DNA of 64,000 nucleotides from Callaeas wilsoni (taxonomy: Eukaryota > Chordata > Aves > Passeriformes > Callaeidae), in the NCBI GenBank assembly GCA_013398955.1, contig VWPU01003065.1, positions 124,001 through 188,000 of the forward strand, in the 5' to 3' direction. Of this stretch, positions 52,969 through 64,000 are shown piece after piece. How positions within the stretch are numbered: position 1 is the stretch's first letter; each line of letters begins with the position of its first letter. The notes beneath the pieces were generated by a model. That model saw only the letters and a list, made by a program, of their open reading frames with translations. It was not told the DNA's origin and made no database searches. A program made the position numbers and the translations under genes.

Positions 52969-53035
52969 AAGAGAGGACCACTTCTGACTGCTGCACAAGT
53001 GTTTCAGCTGCTAGACATTGACAGGAAATGTAATA
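52969..53035 (+). other. Exon-like segment (candidate cryptic exon)
   Basis: A strong pyrimidine-rich run (ctttctcttcattttacttt) precedes gccttcag/AA, and 67 bp later there is a donor, AATA/gtaagaa. One frame inside reads KRGPLLTAAQVFQLLDIDRK, which looks protein-like. In the SPIDR frame (AG carried from 48729), however, it reads R, R, E, D, H, F then stop, and 67 is not a multiple of three. Inclusion would truncate SPIDR. It may be a poison exon, a fragment of an unrelated retrocopy, or chance. Confidence 0.2.
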
Positions 53036-54610
53036 GTAAGAACTCTCTGTGGAGCAAGAAGGTCATAACTTCCTTCCTTTGGTTTTCCCTCCTCCAAAAA
53101 GACTGCCATGTAAAAGATCCACCCACATCTCTGGGTTTTGAGGTCCTGAAACTCTTCAGTAATTGCTGTGGTTAAAAGTTGAGTTTCATTTAAAGCATAA
53201 TTTCAGTAATCACACAGAAGTTTTGAGTATTCGCATTTTTAAAAATTAATTTCTATGACTGCTTTTGTATCAGAAATGAACTTAGTATTTTCCTGAATTT
53301 TCTATTCTATAGTAAACACGGACTGCTGCTTGTATCTTAGTGCTTGTGTCATTAATCTATTTAGTAAGCTGCATTGGAGAATAACATAGGCATATCCATA
53401 TTGAATCAAAAGTACTTTTATATTACAATTTCAGTGGTTTAATGTAGTACGTGTAATTTCTAATGTACTGTAGAAAATTGAGTTATTAAAGTATGTAAAT
53501 CATTCAACAAAATAATTCCATATATCTAAACAAAACTTGGGGGGAAAAAGGGTCGGCAGCCCTTCCTCCCTGTTTGTATTCTGACAAAGATGCTGGTTTA
53601 GTAGGCTCAGATTTTTACTTTGTGATTTTGTTGCTTTTATTACTCAGGTCTAAGAAAATGTGGTGTTGCATAGTTTGTGCACTGCAAGATCTTAGTAGGT
53701 CAGTTAAAGGGAGAGAGAGTCTACAGTATCAGCTTTTTGTTTGGATTGCTTGTCCCTTGACAGTTGAAGCTTATGCAGTCTAGGTGATTATTAAGGAATT
53801 TCTTAGTTTTGCACAGAGGGCTAGGAATTGCTTTATTTTTGAGTTCTTAATAATTGAGACTGACACTGCCAAAGAAAACTGTTTTGGTTTAGACAAAAAG
53901 TTTAAGAAGTAGGAGAGGAGGAAGCAGAGAAGTGCCAAGTCCTGAGTCCTCAGAGCAAAGCTGTGGAAGACATTGGAAGAGAATCCTAGCATCTTTCTGT
54001 TCCTTGCTGTAAACCTTACATAGTGTTCCTTTTTTCCTGGTTTATGAGCCTTCTTTTCTCTGATATTGCTGGTATTTTTTCCCTCTAGTAATTTTCCCCT
54101 GAGCCTGTTACAATTATTAAAGTTGAAAAATCCCCCGGACTATAAGCCCCATGTTAAAAGTTGGATCAGGCATGGCACGCACAAAGTTCTTGGACCAGAA
54201 CTGTAGCTGAAATTTCATGCTTGTGAGAGAAATGAACAAAATCTTCTTATTAAGTTATGAAATAAGTTGTCAGGTCAGAATCAGTGAAATGCAATTTTGA
54301 AAAATCAGAGTTGTTTGACTTTTGAAACATAGCTTGTAGTATGAAATAAATGGAATTTCCACAGGACCAGAGATGTTCTGATAGTGTAAGTGCTGGTTTA
54401 TTAGTCATGTATTTGGCCTGTTTAGCAGTATTATATCTTTAAAATTCTCTGCCTGATGTCTGGATACGCAGCAGGCAGTTTGCATTTATGGATACAGAGG
54501 AAAGATATACTGAATTTTAGCAAGGAAAGATTAAGTTGAGAGAGATGTCTTTTGAGGACATTGGTTAACAAAAATAATTAAGGACACAAAAAAATTATTT
54601 TGCATATTAT

Positions 54611-54634
54611 ATGTGTATACACACACACACATAT
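54611..54634. repeat. Short (AC)n/(AT)n repeat
   Basis: A run of atgtgtatacacacacacac followed by atat; short and impure. Confidence 0.6.
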
Positions 54635-56326
54635 AAAAATCTCTCTATATAAGCAAAGCTCGAAGATGTGGTTTTATAGAAGAGAGGCATACCTACCTGT
54701 CATAAGTCCATATTTCTGTGGAAATCTTTACTGTAACCTTCCATTGGAGTTACTGCTAGTCTTACTGTGTTGGTGTTAAACAATGGAAATATACATATTT
54801 TGGATGGGACAAAATTTGTTTTACCAAACACAGAGTTAAGCCTGGCATAGAAAGTAGAGAGTTGAGTCTGTCATTTAGAATCTGACTGATGATTTTTGTC
54901 CTTCTGCTATAGATTCAGTCTTTTTTTCAAAGTTATAGAGTAATACAATAGAGCCCTAGTCTCTGAAATAAAAAAAAAGAAAATTATTCAAAATATTTTA
55001 CGTGTTCATTTCTCTTTTTGATCCTTGAGCCTGTTTCTTCTCACTTCTTACTCTGCTTTTCCTTTCTTAGAAGTCTGTCCTTTTGTGATCAAAATTATTT
55101 AAATTTTTTTTTTATAGTAACTAGTAATTACGCTCACAGAGCAAAATTTTAATGTTTTTATTTTGTCTTCTGTATCCAGAGAGGCTCTATATGCACATGG
55201 GAGCTAACCATGTCCCTTCACTGCAGCACAGAGCCAGCTGTTCAACTCTTGTCCTGACTCTGCTACACATATTGAATAAGCTGCACCCATTGTTCAAATC
55301 AGATTGAACTGGAGTTTGAGTATTACTTGGCCAGTGAAGGGAATTAATTTTATTCTTTCTGTGAGGATAATGATTTTCTACAGAGGAGGACACAATGTCT
55401 TTGTCGTTTCTCCACTGTTAGTGCCCCCACTTCATTCTCTCTTCTGCTAAATTGAAGCCCGTAAGTGTAAGGAGAGAGTTAACTTTCCTGGAGGTGTATA
55501 GGTGGGTGGAGCAAGAGGGGAGCTCCCCACCAGGGACATTGACTGATGGAGTGAGAGCTGCAGGAGAGAACATCCCAGCTCATAGACAAGGATCACAGCG
55601 AGATGTGATTTGGAACTTGCTAATCCTTTGGTTTGTCCCTGCCCTTGGCCTGATTGATGTCAAAGAAACAATGGGGCCAAGATGTTCAGGAGACTTACCC
55701 CTGCACAACACTGATCCTCTGCCTGCTTGCAAACAAATACTGTCATTTATTACTAATTAAGTGCTCCTAGATCAAGCAGTAGATGGCCTTCTTCAAAGAG
55801 ACACAAAGAATAGAAGAAAATGTACCATATGTCTTGGATACTCTGACACAGGGTAATAAGTCAGAAGTGAGCTGAAGAAGAAAGGACAACTTCATGTCCT
55901 TTGTGAATGCTTTAAAATGCATATGAGGGATCAATCTGTGTGAAGATGTGAACATGAAACAAACAACATGGCTTAGTTGCTATGAGTTGATAAATGTGCC
56001 ATCTCTGTGCACACACACACAGAGTTTGTGGTCCGTTCATATCCGTGCTCCGACCTTGTGCTGCGGGTCGTGTGAGGAAGGCCACTTCTGTAAGTGCCTG
56101 AGTTGTACAGGAGGCTCTGCTCTCCTTGTGTAACTCTCGTTTTTCATCTCCCAGTTAGCAACACCAGTTAATTCCCCTGGGCATTGGCCTTCCTTGTGTC
56201 AGATATCATTCTGTGCAATACAAAACAGAAAATCTTGCCCCAGGCAAGCAAGAACTCATCGGTTTGCTTAAAGTATCTTTGATACCTAAGAAATGTTGCT
56301 TTGTCTGTCATAATGTCATCACTGTT

Positions 56327-56380
56327 AAAAAACAAAAACAAACAAGCAAAAAACCCAAACTAAAACTAAAACAAAAAAAA
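56327..56380. repeat. A-rich (CAAA)n-like low-complexity tract
   Basis: Made of A runs broken by single C, G or T (aaaacaaaaacaaacaagc and onward). It resembles the tract at 37.5 kb in composition; no attached retroelement body was recognised. Confidence 0.75.
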
Positions 56381-57887
56381 CCCTCCTAACACCAAAACTA
56401 CCCCAGTCTCTCTCCTTTTACAGACTTGGGGATGATGCCATGTAAGCCAGGAAGTCCAATTCTGTAAAAGAGCAGCACTTTTGTGTCTCTAGTCTCTTCA
56501 TTCATGTGGAGAACACAACTACAGGTAGCAACATCATCTTTTTAGTATGCCAGATTGTTACCTGAATTGTGAGCCTCAAGTTTTATTCCTCAAGATCTGC
56601 TCTGAGATTTGCAGCCGTAAAACTTCTTTCAGTGCTGATCCAAAGGCATCACCATTAACACTGAATCACAGGCAGGGGAAAAACATGCTGAGAAGCTCAC
56701 TATAGATACTCAAAGTCTAAGGATCCAGAGAAGGACTAAGGAGATGTAGAAATAAATACACTTAAGCAGAAGTGAGCTAAAAGCAGAACTTTAAAAGGAA
56801 AGTTTCCATGACCCCTTGAAGAGAAGCAGCACATTGCAACGTGCTTCAGCCCTGTAAACAGGGTATGTGGTTTCCTTCTAACCAGTTGGGTTTAGAAGCT
56901 ACTATTACTTTTAACAAGTTTTGGACTTCATTTTTTAGAGTTGTTTTAGAAATAGTGGTTTTCTTAATTGGAGGAATGGACAACTTGGAGGCAGTGTGGG
57001 GTTAAAATCCAGATCTCTCTGCTTCAACTGCAGAGAACAGAGAACTGGGACAAGATAACTCAGAGCTTTAACTCAAAAATGCATGTCTCTTCAAGTTGGT
57101 TATCTGTAGCTATTTCTCCTCCCTCAGCTACTCCTGCCTGTCCAGCAAAGATGCTTCATCAACTCACAAGGCAGCCACAGAAGTGCTGCAAAGTACAGCT
57201 TGGTTTGCTAAAGTGTGGTCAACATCTTACCTTAATGTGCTGGGCTGTTAATTTTATGTTTGCTTTCTAAAATCAAAATGTGAAACTTGCAAAATTAATA
57301 AATACAAGTCATAAATAAGTGAACAGCTGTGTAGGAAGGAGATCATTCTCTGCACATGTACTTAACATAAGAAAATCCTGCCTGTTGTTTCTTTGTATCT
57401 GGTAATTGCTGACTTTCCTGAAAGCAGTTACAGTCAGCTGTCAACAACAACCAAAAACCCACACAGACAACACCTCCCAAAAAAACCCAGTAGAAATGAA
57501 AATGTTAAAAGCAAAACTTTTAAATAGTTAAATAGCTAAAAGCTACTCTTTAAAAGAAGCTGTACTGATATCTGTGTCCTTCCCAAGCTACCATTTATCC
57601 CAGTTGCCCCGAATTCTATCGTGTAGCAAGCTGTTTGTGGCAAAGGATTAAACATGACTTGCTTGTCACTAGATCTGATACATCCCTTCCCTTCCTCTCC
57701 ACCCTGCAGCAGAAACGACGGAGATTTAACTAGACCAAATCAAAACCAGCTTCCAGAAAACAAATATGATTTTAAATTGTTTTCATAATCATGCAATGGT
57801 TTAGATTACATTTCTTAATGAATCTTTTTAATGTAATGTGTAACACTGGAAAACATTTTAAACCTGATTTTATTGGTCTCTTTGAAG

Positions 57888-57975
57888 GGCATTAGGACTG
57901 TTTAGTCTGATAGACAGTCTGTGGCCTCCAGTAGTGCCTGTAAAAGTTCCCGGACAAAGTCAAGACTCTGAAATG
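57888..57975 (+). CDS. SPIDR: SPIDR coding exon
   Basis: This 88-bp exon has acceptor gtctctttgaag and donor ATG/gtaagt. The first G completes the arginine of TRGR from the previous exon, then 29 codons follow and it ends in phase 0. The translation ALGLFSLIDSLWPPVVPVKV matches the human block around GIFSLIDTLWPPAIPLK and is one of the best-conserved parts of the protein in this window. The last residues (PGQSQDSEM) correspond to a variable linker. Confidence 0.95.
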
Positions 57976-60311
57976 GTAAGTTTTGCTATTATAGATATAT
58001 TTTTTTTCACTCAAAACTGGTATTATTGGTGGTGGTATAATCATGTTTACTTTGGGAATCAATACTCTCTCCTTCTTTTTACCTACCAAGTTTTGTTTTA
58101 CTGATTCTGGCGACCTCCCAGGCTAACCTGAAGCCCTCTGGATCAGCAGCATCTTTCTAAAATGATGCAATTAGCCCCTTATTAGTCCTCTAGAGCTAGA
58201 ATGATAAGATGTCCAGACAACTTCTTCCTCTCTTCTCCTTGCAGGAGTAAAGAGATACTAGGTGTATCATGGAGCCTGCTGAGAAATCTATATACGAGGA
58301 TATTAACTCATTCTTTAAAAGCACTTTTCAGCCTTAGGTTTGAAAGTGCTTTTCTGAAGATTAACTTCTGTGAAGACACAGTGACTGCTGGAATCATGTC
58401 TCTTACTAGTTAGGATGACTTTGTCTGATACTAGTTTCATGTGAGGTCAGAAGGATGAACATAAAAGTAATTACTAAAAATTAATGAATGTTTCTGTGAT
58501 TTTAGGGAGTGAGAAAGTATAGAAATGGATTTAAAGTATGTTACTTTTGTATATTTGCAAAGCTAAAATCACATCTGTAATTTTACTTCAATTAGCTTTT
58601 GTCTTTGAAAAGGTGTTCTGTCACATCAAATCATTTTCGTAATACAAGATAATTTGAGAAGCTCCTGGGTAGCCAAGTGCTTGGGCTTTTTTGATGTTCT
58701 TGTATAGGGTGTTCTTTGGGAAGAAGTCAGTGGTATTAAAAATTGGTTTTAGACCAAAGGAGTCAATACGGGAGGAAAAAAAAAAGAGAAACCTGAAAAG
58801 TTTCAGAACCAGGGAATATTGAAGATGGATATTACTAGTTATTTCTGAAGTCCGAGAATCTTTTCTCTGCAACATAGAGTGTTCTTTGCATTGTCCAGGG
58901 TTTTATATTGAAGAACAAAAAGCTCAGTCCTCAGTTAAAAGTAAAATTGAGACTGAAACTGAGTGAAACAGCTGTGCTCTCTTTGACTCTCCCTTTCATC
59001 AAAATATTTTGGAATTCTCAGAGAAATTGATGGGTTTGTGCATTAAAATAATGTAGGCAACAGAATGGGAATGTCTATGGCTAAGGCAAAGCTCTTAAGT
59101 GTTGTTTAGCGTTGTTATGTCTCTTATTGTTATTTCTTCATTTTTTCTATTTTATTAGCAATCTAAAAATGGAGGAAACTTTCCATAATCATGTAATTTA
59201 CACTTCTGTCATGGGTTTGAAATAGAAATTAATTCCACAAAGAACCACAACTTGCGTTCTGATGCTCCACGTTTTTGGCTTGGTGGAGTTCTTTCAGTTG
59301 ATATACATTTTGCTTGATACAAACAGTATAATTTTATGCACAGCTTTATGGAAGCAGTTTTATACATAGGTACATAAATAATATTGCCAGCATAATGATA
59401 ATGTTGTTGGGAAGTGATCTGTGGAACTGATTTCTTTTCAGCTGTATGTACATTCAAATACCTTCTTTAATGTTGTCAGAGGCAAACAGAGTTTGGGTAT
59501 CAGTTTCCTTTGCCTTTGTCTTTATTTAAGCAGATTCTTTTTAATGGGTGGGCAACTGTATTTATTATATTCATATTTCTTCTATTAAATTAAATGTTTT
59601 ATTAACAACGAACGTTGCTAAAAGAATATTTTACCATATTTGCAATAAAAATTATCTTCTAGCATTGTCTTTTCTTTTCTGAGAAGTCTTTCCAGCTTGG
59701 GACTTCTCTAAGTGGTGATTGATAAAGCTGTTACGTCATCGTACTTTTTAAGGGGAAAAGAAAAATCTGGCATACCACAAAGAGAGCAGTTCTTGCAGCT
59801 CTTGCATTCCTGTTCCTCATTATCTCCTTGTGCTGTCCTGGATTTAATTTGGCAGCTTGAAAAGTTCGGCAGCTGTTTACTATCACGAAAACCCACCCAC
59901 ATGCAAAAGTCCCCAAATCTCAGAAAAGCTATGGATGTTAAAAAAAAATAAAAAGACTAATCGACGCACTCCTACCACGTAATAAAAACACGCAAAACAA
60001 CAAAAAGCACCTTGAAATAGTCACAGAGCTTGCCAAGTGTGCCAAGTTATGAGTTGTTTTTGTGATGAGGATCAATGTCAGATTATGGAAAGAATGATAC
60101 ACACAAGCTGATTTCACTTATAACTTGTGGATGTTGGTTTATTAACTCAACTTCTACATCAGAGTCCTTGTTATTAACCATATAATTTTGCTTCCCCATC
60201 CATCTTAAAATGTAAATAGTTTTGTTCATTTTGCCTATTATTGTAAAACTTGACTGGCTAAATTAAAGTGCCTTTTTTATGGTCACATTTCTTTTTCTTA
60301 TTTTTTAATAG
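57976..60311 (+). other. SPIDR: SPIDR intron (about 2.3 kb)
   Basis: The intron runs from donor gtaagt to acceptor ttttttaatag. It is AT-rich with no recognisable repeat or RNA gene; opposed short frames at about 59.7-59.95 kb look like chance. Confidence 0.85.
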
Positions 60312-60455
60312 ATGACAACTAATCTTCCTCCTCCCAGCTTCTGTTACATTCTTACTGTTCAGTCTGGTGAAATACATGTGGAAGTGGATGAGGAAGAACA
60401 GATTTCTAATTTGTACCAGCCACCAGCTGTTCATGGTCTAAAGGAAATTCTTCGG
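60312..60455 (+). CDS. SPIDR: SPIDR coding exon
   Basis: This 144-bp exon is exactly 48 codons, phase 0 at both ends. Acceptor is ttttttaatag; donor is CGG/gtaatc. The translation contains LPPPSFCYILTVQ, an acidic VEVDEEEQ stretch, then NLYQPPAVHGLKEILR, matching the human LPPPALCYILTA, acidic DIIDEDP and LYQPPVTRCLRDIL blocks in the same order. The first codon is ATG, but this is an internal methionine and not a start: the exon joins in frame to the preceding one. Confidence 0.95.
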
Positions 60456-60549
60456 GTAATCTGCTTTACAAATCAGATAACAAATACTTTTTACCACTGG
60501 ATTTCTGGTATCAGGGTTGTGTCATTCCCTGTTTTTGTGCTGTTTTCAG
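60456..60549 (+). other. SPIDR: Very short SPIDR intron (94 bp)
   Basis: The intron runs from donor gtaatc to acceptor gtgctgttttcag. It has no stop codon in the incoming frame, but its length is 3n+1. If it were retained, translation would continue through it and stop at 60561-60563 in the next exon. Confidence 0.9.
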
Positions 60550-60609
60550 ATCAGCGGTTGTAACCAGCGGTGTAGCTTCTGGGCCCAAGTGCTCTATCGA
60601 AGGCTGCAG
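60550..60609 (+). CDS. SPIDR: SPIDR coding micro-exon (20 codons)
   Basis: This 60-bp exon is phase 0 at both ends, with acceptor gtgctgttttcag and donor CAG/gtaatc. It encodes ISGCNQRCSFWAQVLYRRLQ, which aligns with the human segment LGTRCSFYARVIYQKPQ. The pattern RCSFxAxVxY is the conserved core. Because it is symmetric (phase 0-0), skipping it would remove 20 residues without a frameshift. Confidence 0.94.
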
Positions 60610-63600
60610 GTAATCTTTTTACTTAGCAATGAATTCAACGTAAAATCAGCGTAATGTTTATGTGAAGAAGATTCATCTTGTTAAGGGGTAAACCCAATGC
60701 CAGGATTATCTTCAAGAGTTTTATGGGCAGAATTATTACCATGTCTGAAATTCTTGTGAAGGGTAAAACGAACTGCATCTCCAGTTTCAATGCCATTCAT
60801 TCTAGAAAGCGAATTATTCCTGAATAAATTGCTATCTGACCAGAGATAATACTGCACCCTGGAGAGGGTGCTTGCAGGAAGTTACTTGAGGCTCAATTTT
60901 TAGCTAAATGCTATTCTTAGGAATGGAGCAAGAAGCTCCCAGTCAGTTGGGTGTTGGGGGATAGAGTGGAACAGATGACAGTCGTATAAAAATACAGTTT
61001 TGCTCCTTTCATGCAAGTGTGTGGGTGATTTTTATTGACTTCCAGAGAAGCCCCTCAGGCAAATTTGGCTTTTATGGTCCAGCAAGTAGTAAAAAAGAGG
61101 AACTCTTAGGTAAATACATCTGCCTTCTATACTATGCTGGAAAGTTTACAATTGTGTTTTATTTGTTTCTGAATGATGCTACGATGTTCTTTCAAAATGT
61201 TGCTAGCTCCCTTAGTAGTTAAAGGAATTTTTTTGTTGCTGATTTATTTTTTCCTGGCGACTGAATCCTCAGTACAGCCAGCACTGAATTCTAGCAGAGA
61301 ATAATTTGCAATTGTCCATCAGCTCCACAAGAAACAAAGTGTGAATCAAAGCATATGAACCAAAGACAAAGAAATTCCAGAACGGCCAGTAAAATAGCTG
61401 GAGATGCTTCCCACAAGTTTGAGACATAAATTTAATTTAGGTCTTGCCCTTTTGCTTCAAAAGCCAATGAGTTATGATTTAATTTTTAGGCAGGGAGTAC
61501 TTTTAACTACCGAGATGAGGGGTATCTCTTGTGTTTGCTCCATGCTAATTGAGAAAGTAACAGAGCATCTGCAAACATGGAATTAGGGCTAGCTGGATGG
61601 GATCTTCAGTGTGCCAGCAGAAAGATGGACGCGTACATGCGTAAATTCCTATTTCCAAGAAACCTCTTCTAGTGAAAAATGAAATAAAATTGCAGACTAG
61701 AGGCATCCTAGCCAAACATTTTTCAATTCAGGAATGCCTACATCTGAAATTCTCATGCGGGTTATCAGTATTCTTGTGTAAAAGCACTCCATCACTGAAT
61801 TAGAGAAAAGATGAAGCATGCAGGAACAGATGTGATTTTGAAGAATGGAATATTGAGTAGCAGAAAAAAAGTCTATGGATTTTTTTTCTTGCTCGTAGGA
61901 GGTTTATTAGTTGTTTTTTTAATGACTATTCAGTTGCTGCACTGTAAGCACTAAATTTTCATAAGTGAACAACATGAGTGCTCATAATTTTTTTTAAAGT
62001 AATGATGGAAAAGCAATAGAAGATATTCTTATGTTTAACTTTCTGGATAACTGCTGTAGAAATGTAAATTTACCTGCTCTTAGTGTATCACTTGCCTAGT
62101 CCTTCCAGATGATCACAAACAGCAGCTTGTTTCCTGCAGTTGCCTTTACCAAGAGGATGTACCCTCCACATGCAAAATCACCAACTTGTAATAAGTGAGG
62201 AAGGGACAATTATTTGGTTTGTTTTGCAGATTTATTATTATTATTAAATAATCTGCTACGTGAGCTAATTCAGATGTACCTTAAAAAATACTATTTACTC
62301 TCTATAGCTACAATATTAAGTACTTAAATTACTATGACTTAATTTGTGTGAACGAGGAATGGAAATATGCTTTTATTATTACTCAGAATCCGAACTGTGG
62401 TTCAGAAGGAATATGAGAAAATAAATTCCATCTGTGGTTAAGGAGCTGTCCTTCCTTATAACTCAATCCTGCTGCTATTTGTCTGTCATGTCCTCTCTGT
62501 TCAGAACAAATTGTCACACATAGCAAGATGATGATTTTATACTAACTTGTGATTTTTGCTGTTATTATTTACTTTTTGGATGATTTTCCTGAAAGCCAGC
62601 TTTTAATGTGTTAGTAATTCTCAAGGGACAGATGTAAAAATTGTTTCTTTGAAGCTGTCCCGTTGTTATCTATGCAGAGGAGATGCCCAAATGTATGTAG
62701 TTACTAGGCAAAACAACAACATCAGTGCAATAGGCAGGATATGCTGTATTAAGGCATAACTGTGATATCTGAGTTGTGAATTTTTCCAGTCACTATTTAC
62801 GATTACCTCATTTGCTCTAAGAGCTGCGAGCATGAACAGAAAGCTGGGTTCAATGTGGCTGATGGTTTCAAGGTTAGAATTCAACCAAAGAAAAAATACT
62901 GGGGGTTTCATTGCATTGTCTTCTGCTAGACATGCAGCTCCGAGAATAAACTACTACACGTCTTTCCAGGCATTATAGTATTTCATTTTCAGTTAAATGT
63001 TTTAAGCATTAATTTTTGATCAGCAGACTAATTAAAAAGGGTAACAAAAACATTTTAAATTAATAAAGTAATTTAATCTTAGATATTGTAAAATATTAGA
63101 ATCCGAAAATTTGCAAGTTGCTTGCACTGGTGAATATTAAATATGCTTTGATATGACATTTTTATACCTGTCTGGGGAAGAGAACTTACACTATCATTGC
63201 AGATTCATATATCTCTTACTTAGGAGTTATCTACTTCTTTAACTTTACGCATAATTTGAATATTTAGGGATATTTGTTCAACTGAAAGAAAAAGCTCCAC
63301 TTTGCAACTTTTTTATGCTTGGGAATCTGATGACAATACTTGGCAAATGTGCCCACAGAGGAATAGTGTTAGTAGTAGAAATGCTCTTTCCTTATTTTTT
63401 TTTTAAGACAAAAAATTACGTAAGTCTTAGTAAAACCATCCAATTAACTTTTTATATATACACCATATATAATTTAAATAGATAATAAATATTTTTTTAG
63501 AAAATGTATTTTCAAATCCCATGTACAGTCAAGAAAATTATGATAAAGCGTGATGGTTGACTGAGGTAAAGCCAAGAGTCCAGAGAGTCAACTTCGGAAA

Positions 63601-63818
63601 GTTAATTTAAGGTAGAGATTTTTAGGTTTGTATCTGAAGTAAGGAATACCAAAAAATTCTAGTAAACCTTTGACTCATTATTCTGTACAAACCCTAAATG
63701 TAATAATTTCTGTCAGTTTTATGAGTTATTTAAATATGAAGATGTTTAGTCTTTCCTTCTAGTAAAAAAATTAACAATTGCATTCCAAAGTTGTATCTTT
63801 TTTTTTTCCTCGTCATAG
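60610..63818 (+). other. SPIDR: SPIDR intron (about 3.2 kb)
   Basis: The intron runs from donor gtaatc to acceptor tttttttttcctcgtcatag. It is AT-rich, with T and AT tracts near 63.4-63.5 kb. I recognise no repeat family or other gene. Confidence 0.85.
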
Positions 63819-64000
63819 ACAAAACACAGTGTTCCTATAGATCAAAGAGAAATTTTGTTGTTTGTGACTGACTCCACACTGCAAAATGTGGTTCATGGGA
63901 TTCCAAAAGTTGTTGCTGTGACAGTCACTGCGTCGTGTGTTCTCAGTGTGGAAATGATAGAAGCCCTCGGTGCTGGCTCACGACTTGTCTTCTTCAAGGA
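63819..64000 (+). CDS. SPIDR: SPIDR coding exon, cut by the window end
   Basis: The acceptor is a long T run followed by cctcgtcatag, and the frame is open to the last base (60 codons plus two bases). The translation has QREILLFVTDSTLQ, then IPKVVAVTVTASCVLSVEM, then EALGAGSRLVFFK. This matches the human blocks EQREIWLLVTDVTLQ, LPKTLLVYVAPLCVLGSEV and EALAGAAPHSLFFKD. The regular alternation of hydrophobic residues suggests beta-strands, consistent with an OB-fold-like region (inference). The donor and the rest of the C-terminal part are outside the window. Confidence 0.95.

Larger units (their letters stand above)
48730..57887 (+). other. SPIDR: SPIDR intron (about 9.2 kb)
   Basis: The intron runs from donor gtgaga to acceptor gtctctttgaag. 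It contains a degraded CR1-like fragment near 50.4 kb, a possible hAT remnant near 50.9 kb, a 15-bp direct repeat near 51.5 kb, an exon-like segment near 53.0 kb, and simple repeats near 54.6 and 56.3 kb. Apart from these I see only AT-rich unique sequence with short chance frames. Confidence 0.85.
1..64000 (+). other. SPIDR: SPIDR gene, internal part (seven central coding exons, both ends outside the window)
   Basis: The seven exons listed separately join in frame into about 364 codons. The order of recognisable blocks matches human SPIDR as I recall it: NTYF, SISLAQ-like, DSLL followed by VESQGA, RVVVQRVY, LLVQDAYGMF, GKSC, TRGR, FSLIDSLWPP, LPPP with CYILT, LYQPP, RCSFWAQVLYRR, REI with LFVTD, and LGAGSRLVFFK. 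In mammals SPIDR is a nuclear scaffold of homologous recombination. It binds BLM and RAD51, promotes RAD51 loading at breaks and works with FIGNL1. The first coding exons and the promoter are upstream of base 1, because the first exon here starts in mid-codon. The C-terminal part is downstream. Identification is from remembered protein similarity and exon-phase consistency; no database search was run. Confidence 0.92.

Noticed and set aside
1..64000. CRISPR array, operon, insertion sequence, tRNA or rRNA genes
   Set aside because: Nothing in the sequence supports any of these; exon/intron structure and CR1 elements show a vertebrate nuclear genome.

Overview
The window is vertebrate nuclear DNA, almost certainly from a bird and probably a neoavian one. 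It is AT-rich and mostly intronic. Repeats are sparse and include CR1 LINE 3' ends in both orientations and one solo endogenous-retrovirus LTR of a kind I recognise as abundant in Neoaves. There is no sign of prokaryotic organisation: no operons, no long ORFs, and no rRNA, tRNA or CRISPR array that I can see.

The only gene I can support is SPIDR (scaffold protein involved in DNA repair, formerly KIAA0146) on the + strand. Seven coding exons from the middle of the protein lie in the window: 7174-7384, 9193-9443, 48571-48729, 57888-57975, 60312-60455, 60550-60609 and 63819-64000. The last runs off the right edge. Each internal boundary has an AG acceptor and a GT donor, and every junction keeps the reading frame: phase 0 at 7384/9193, two bases carried at 9443/48571 and 48729/57888, phase 0 at the last three. 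Joined, they give about 364 codons that follow the order of human SPIDR as I remember it. The 5' exons lie before base 1 and the 3' exons after base 64000.

Layout: 1-7173 is intron; 7174-9443 holds two exons; 9444-48570 is one intron of about 39 kb with most of the repeats (CR1 fragments near 16.9 kb and 30.8-31.3 kb, solo LTR at 34.8-35.4 kb, a CA microsatellite at 22.4 kb) and several GC/CpG-richer islands; 48571-64000 holds five exons with introns from 94 bp to about 9 kb. In mammals SPIDR links BLM and RAD51 during homologous recombination, so this is a housekeeping DNA-repair locus. I found no novel multi-gene system. The points most worth checking are the CpG-rich block at 18.93-19.26 kb, the 94-bp intron that has no stop in the incoming frame, a bird-side insertion in the 48.6 kb exon, and two exon-like segments that would truncate SPIDR if spliced in.
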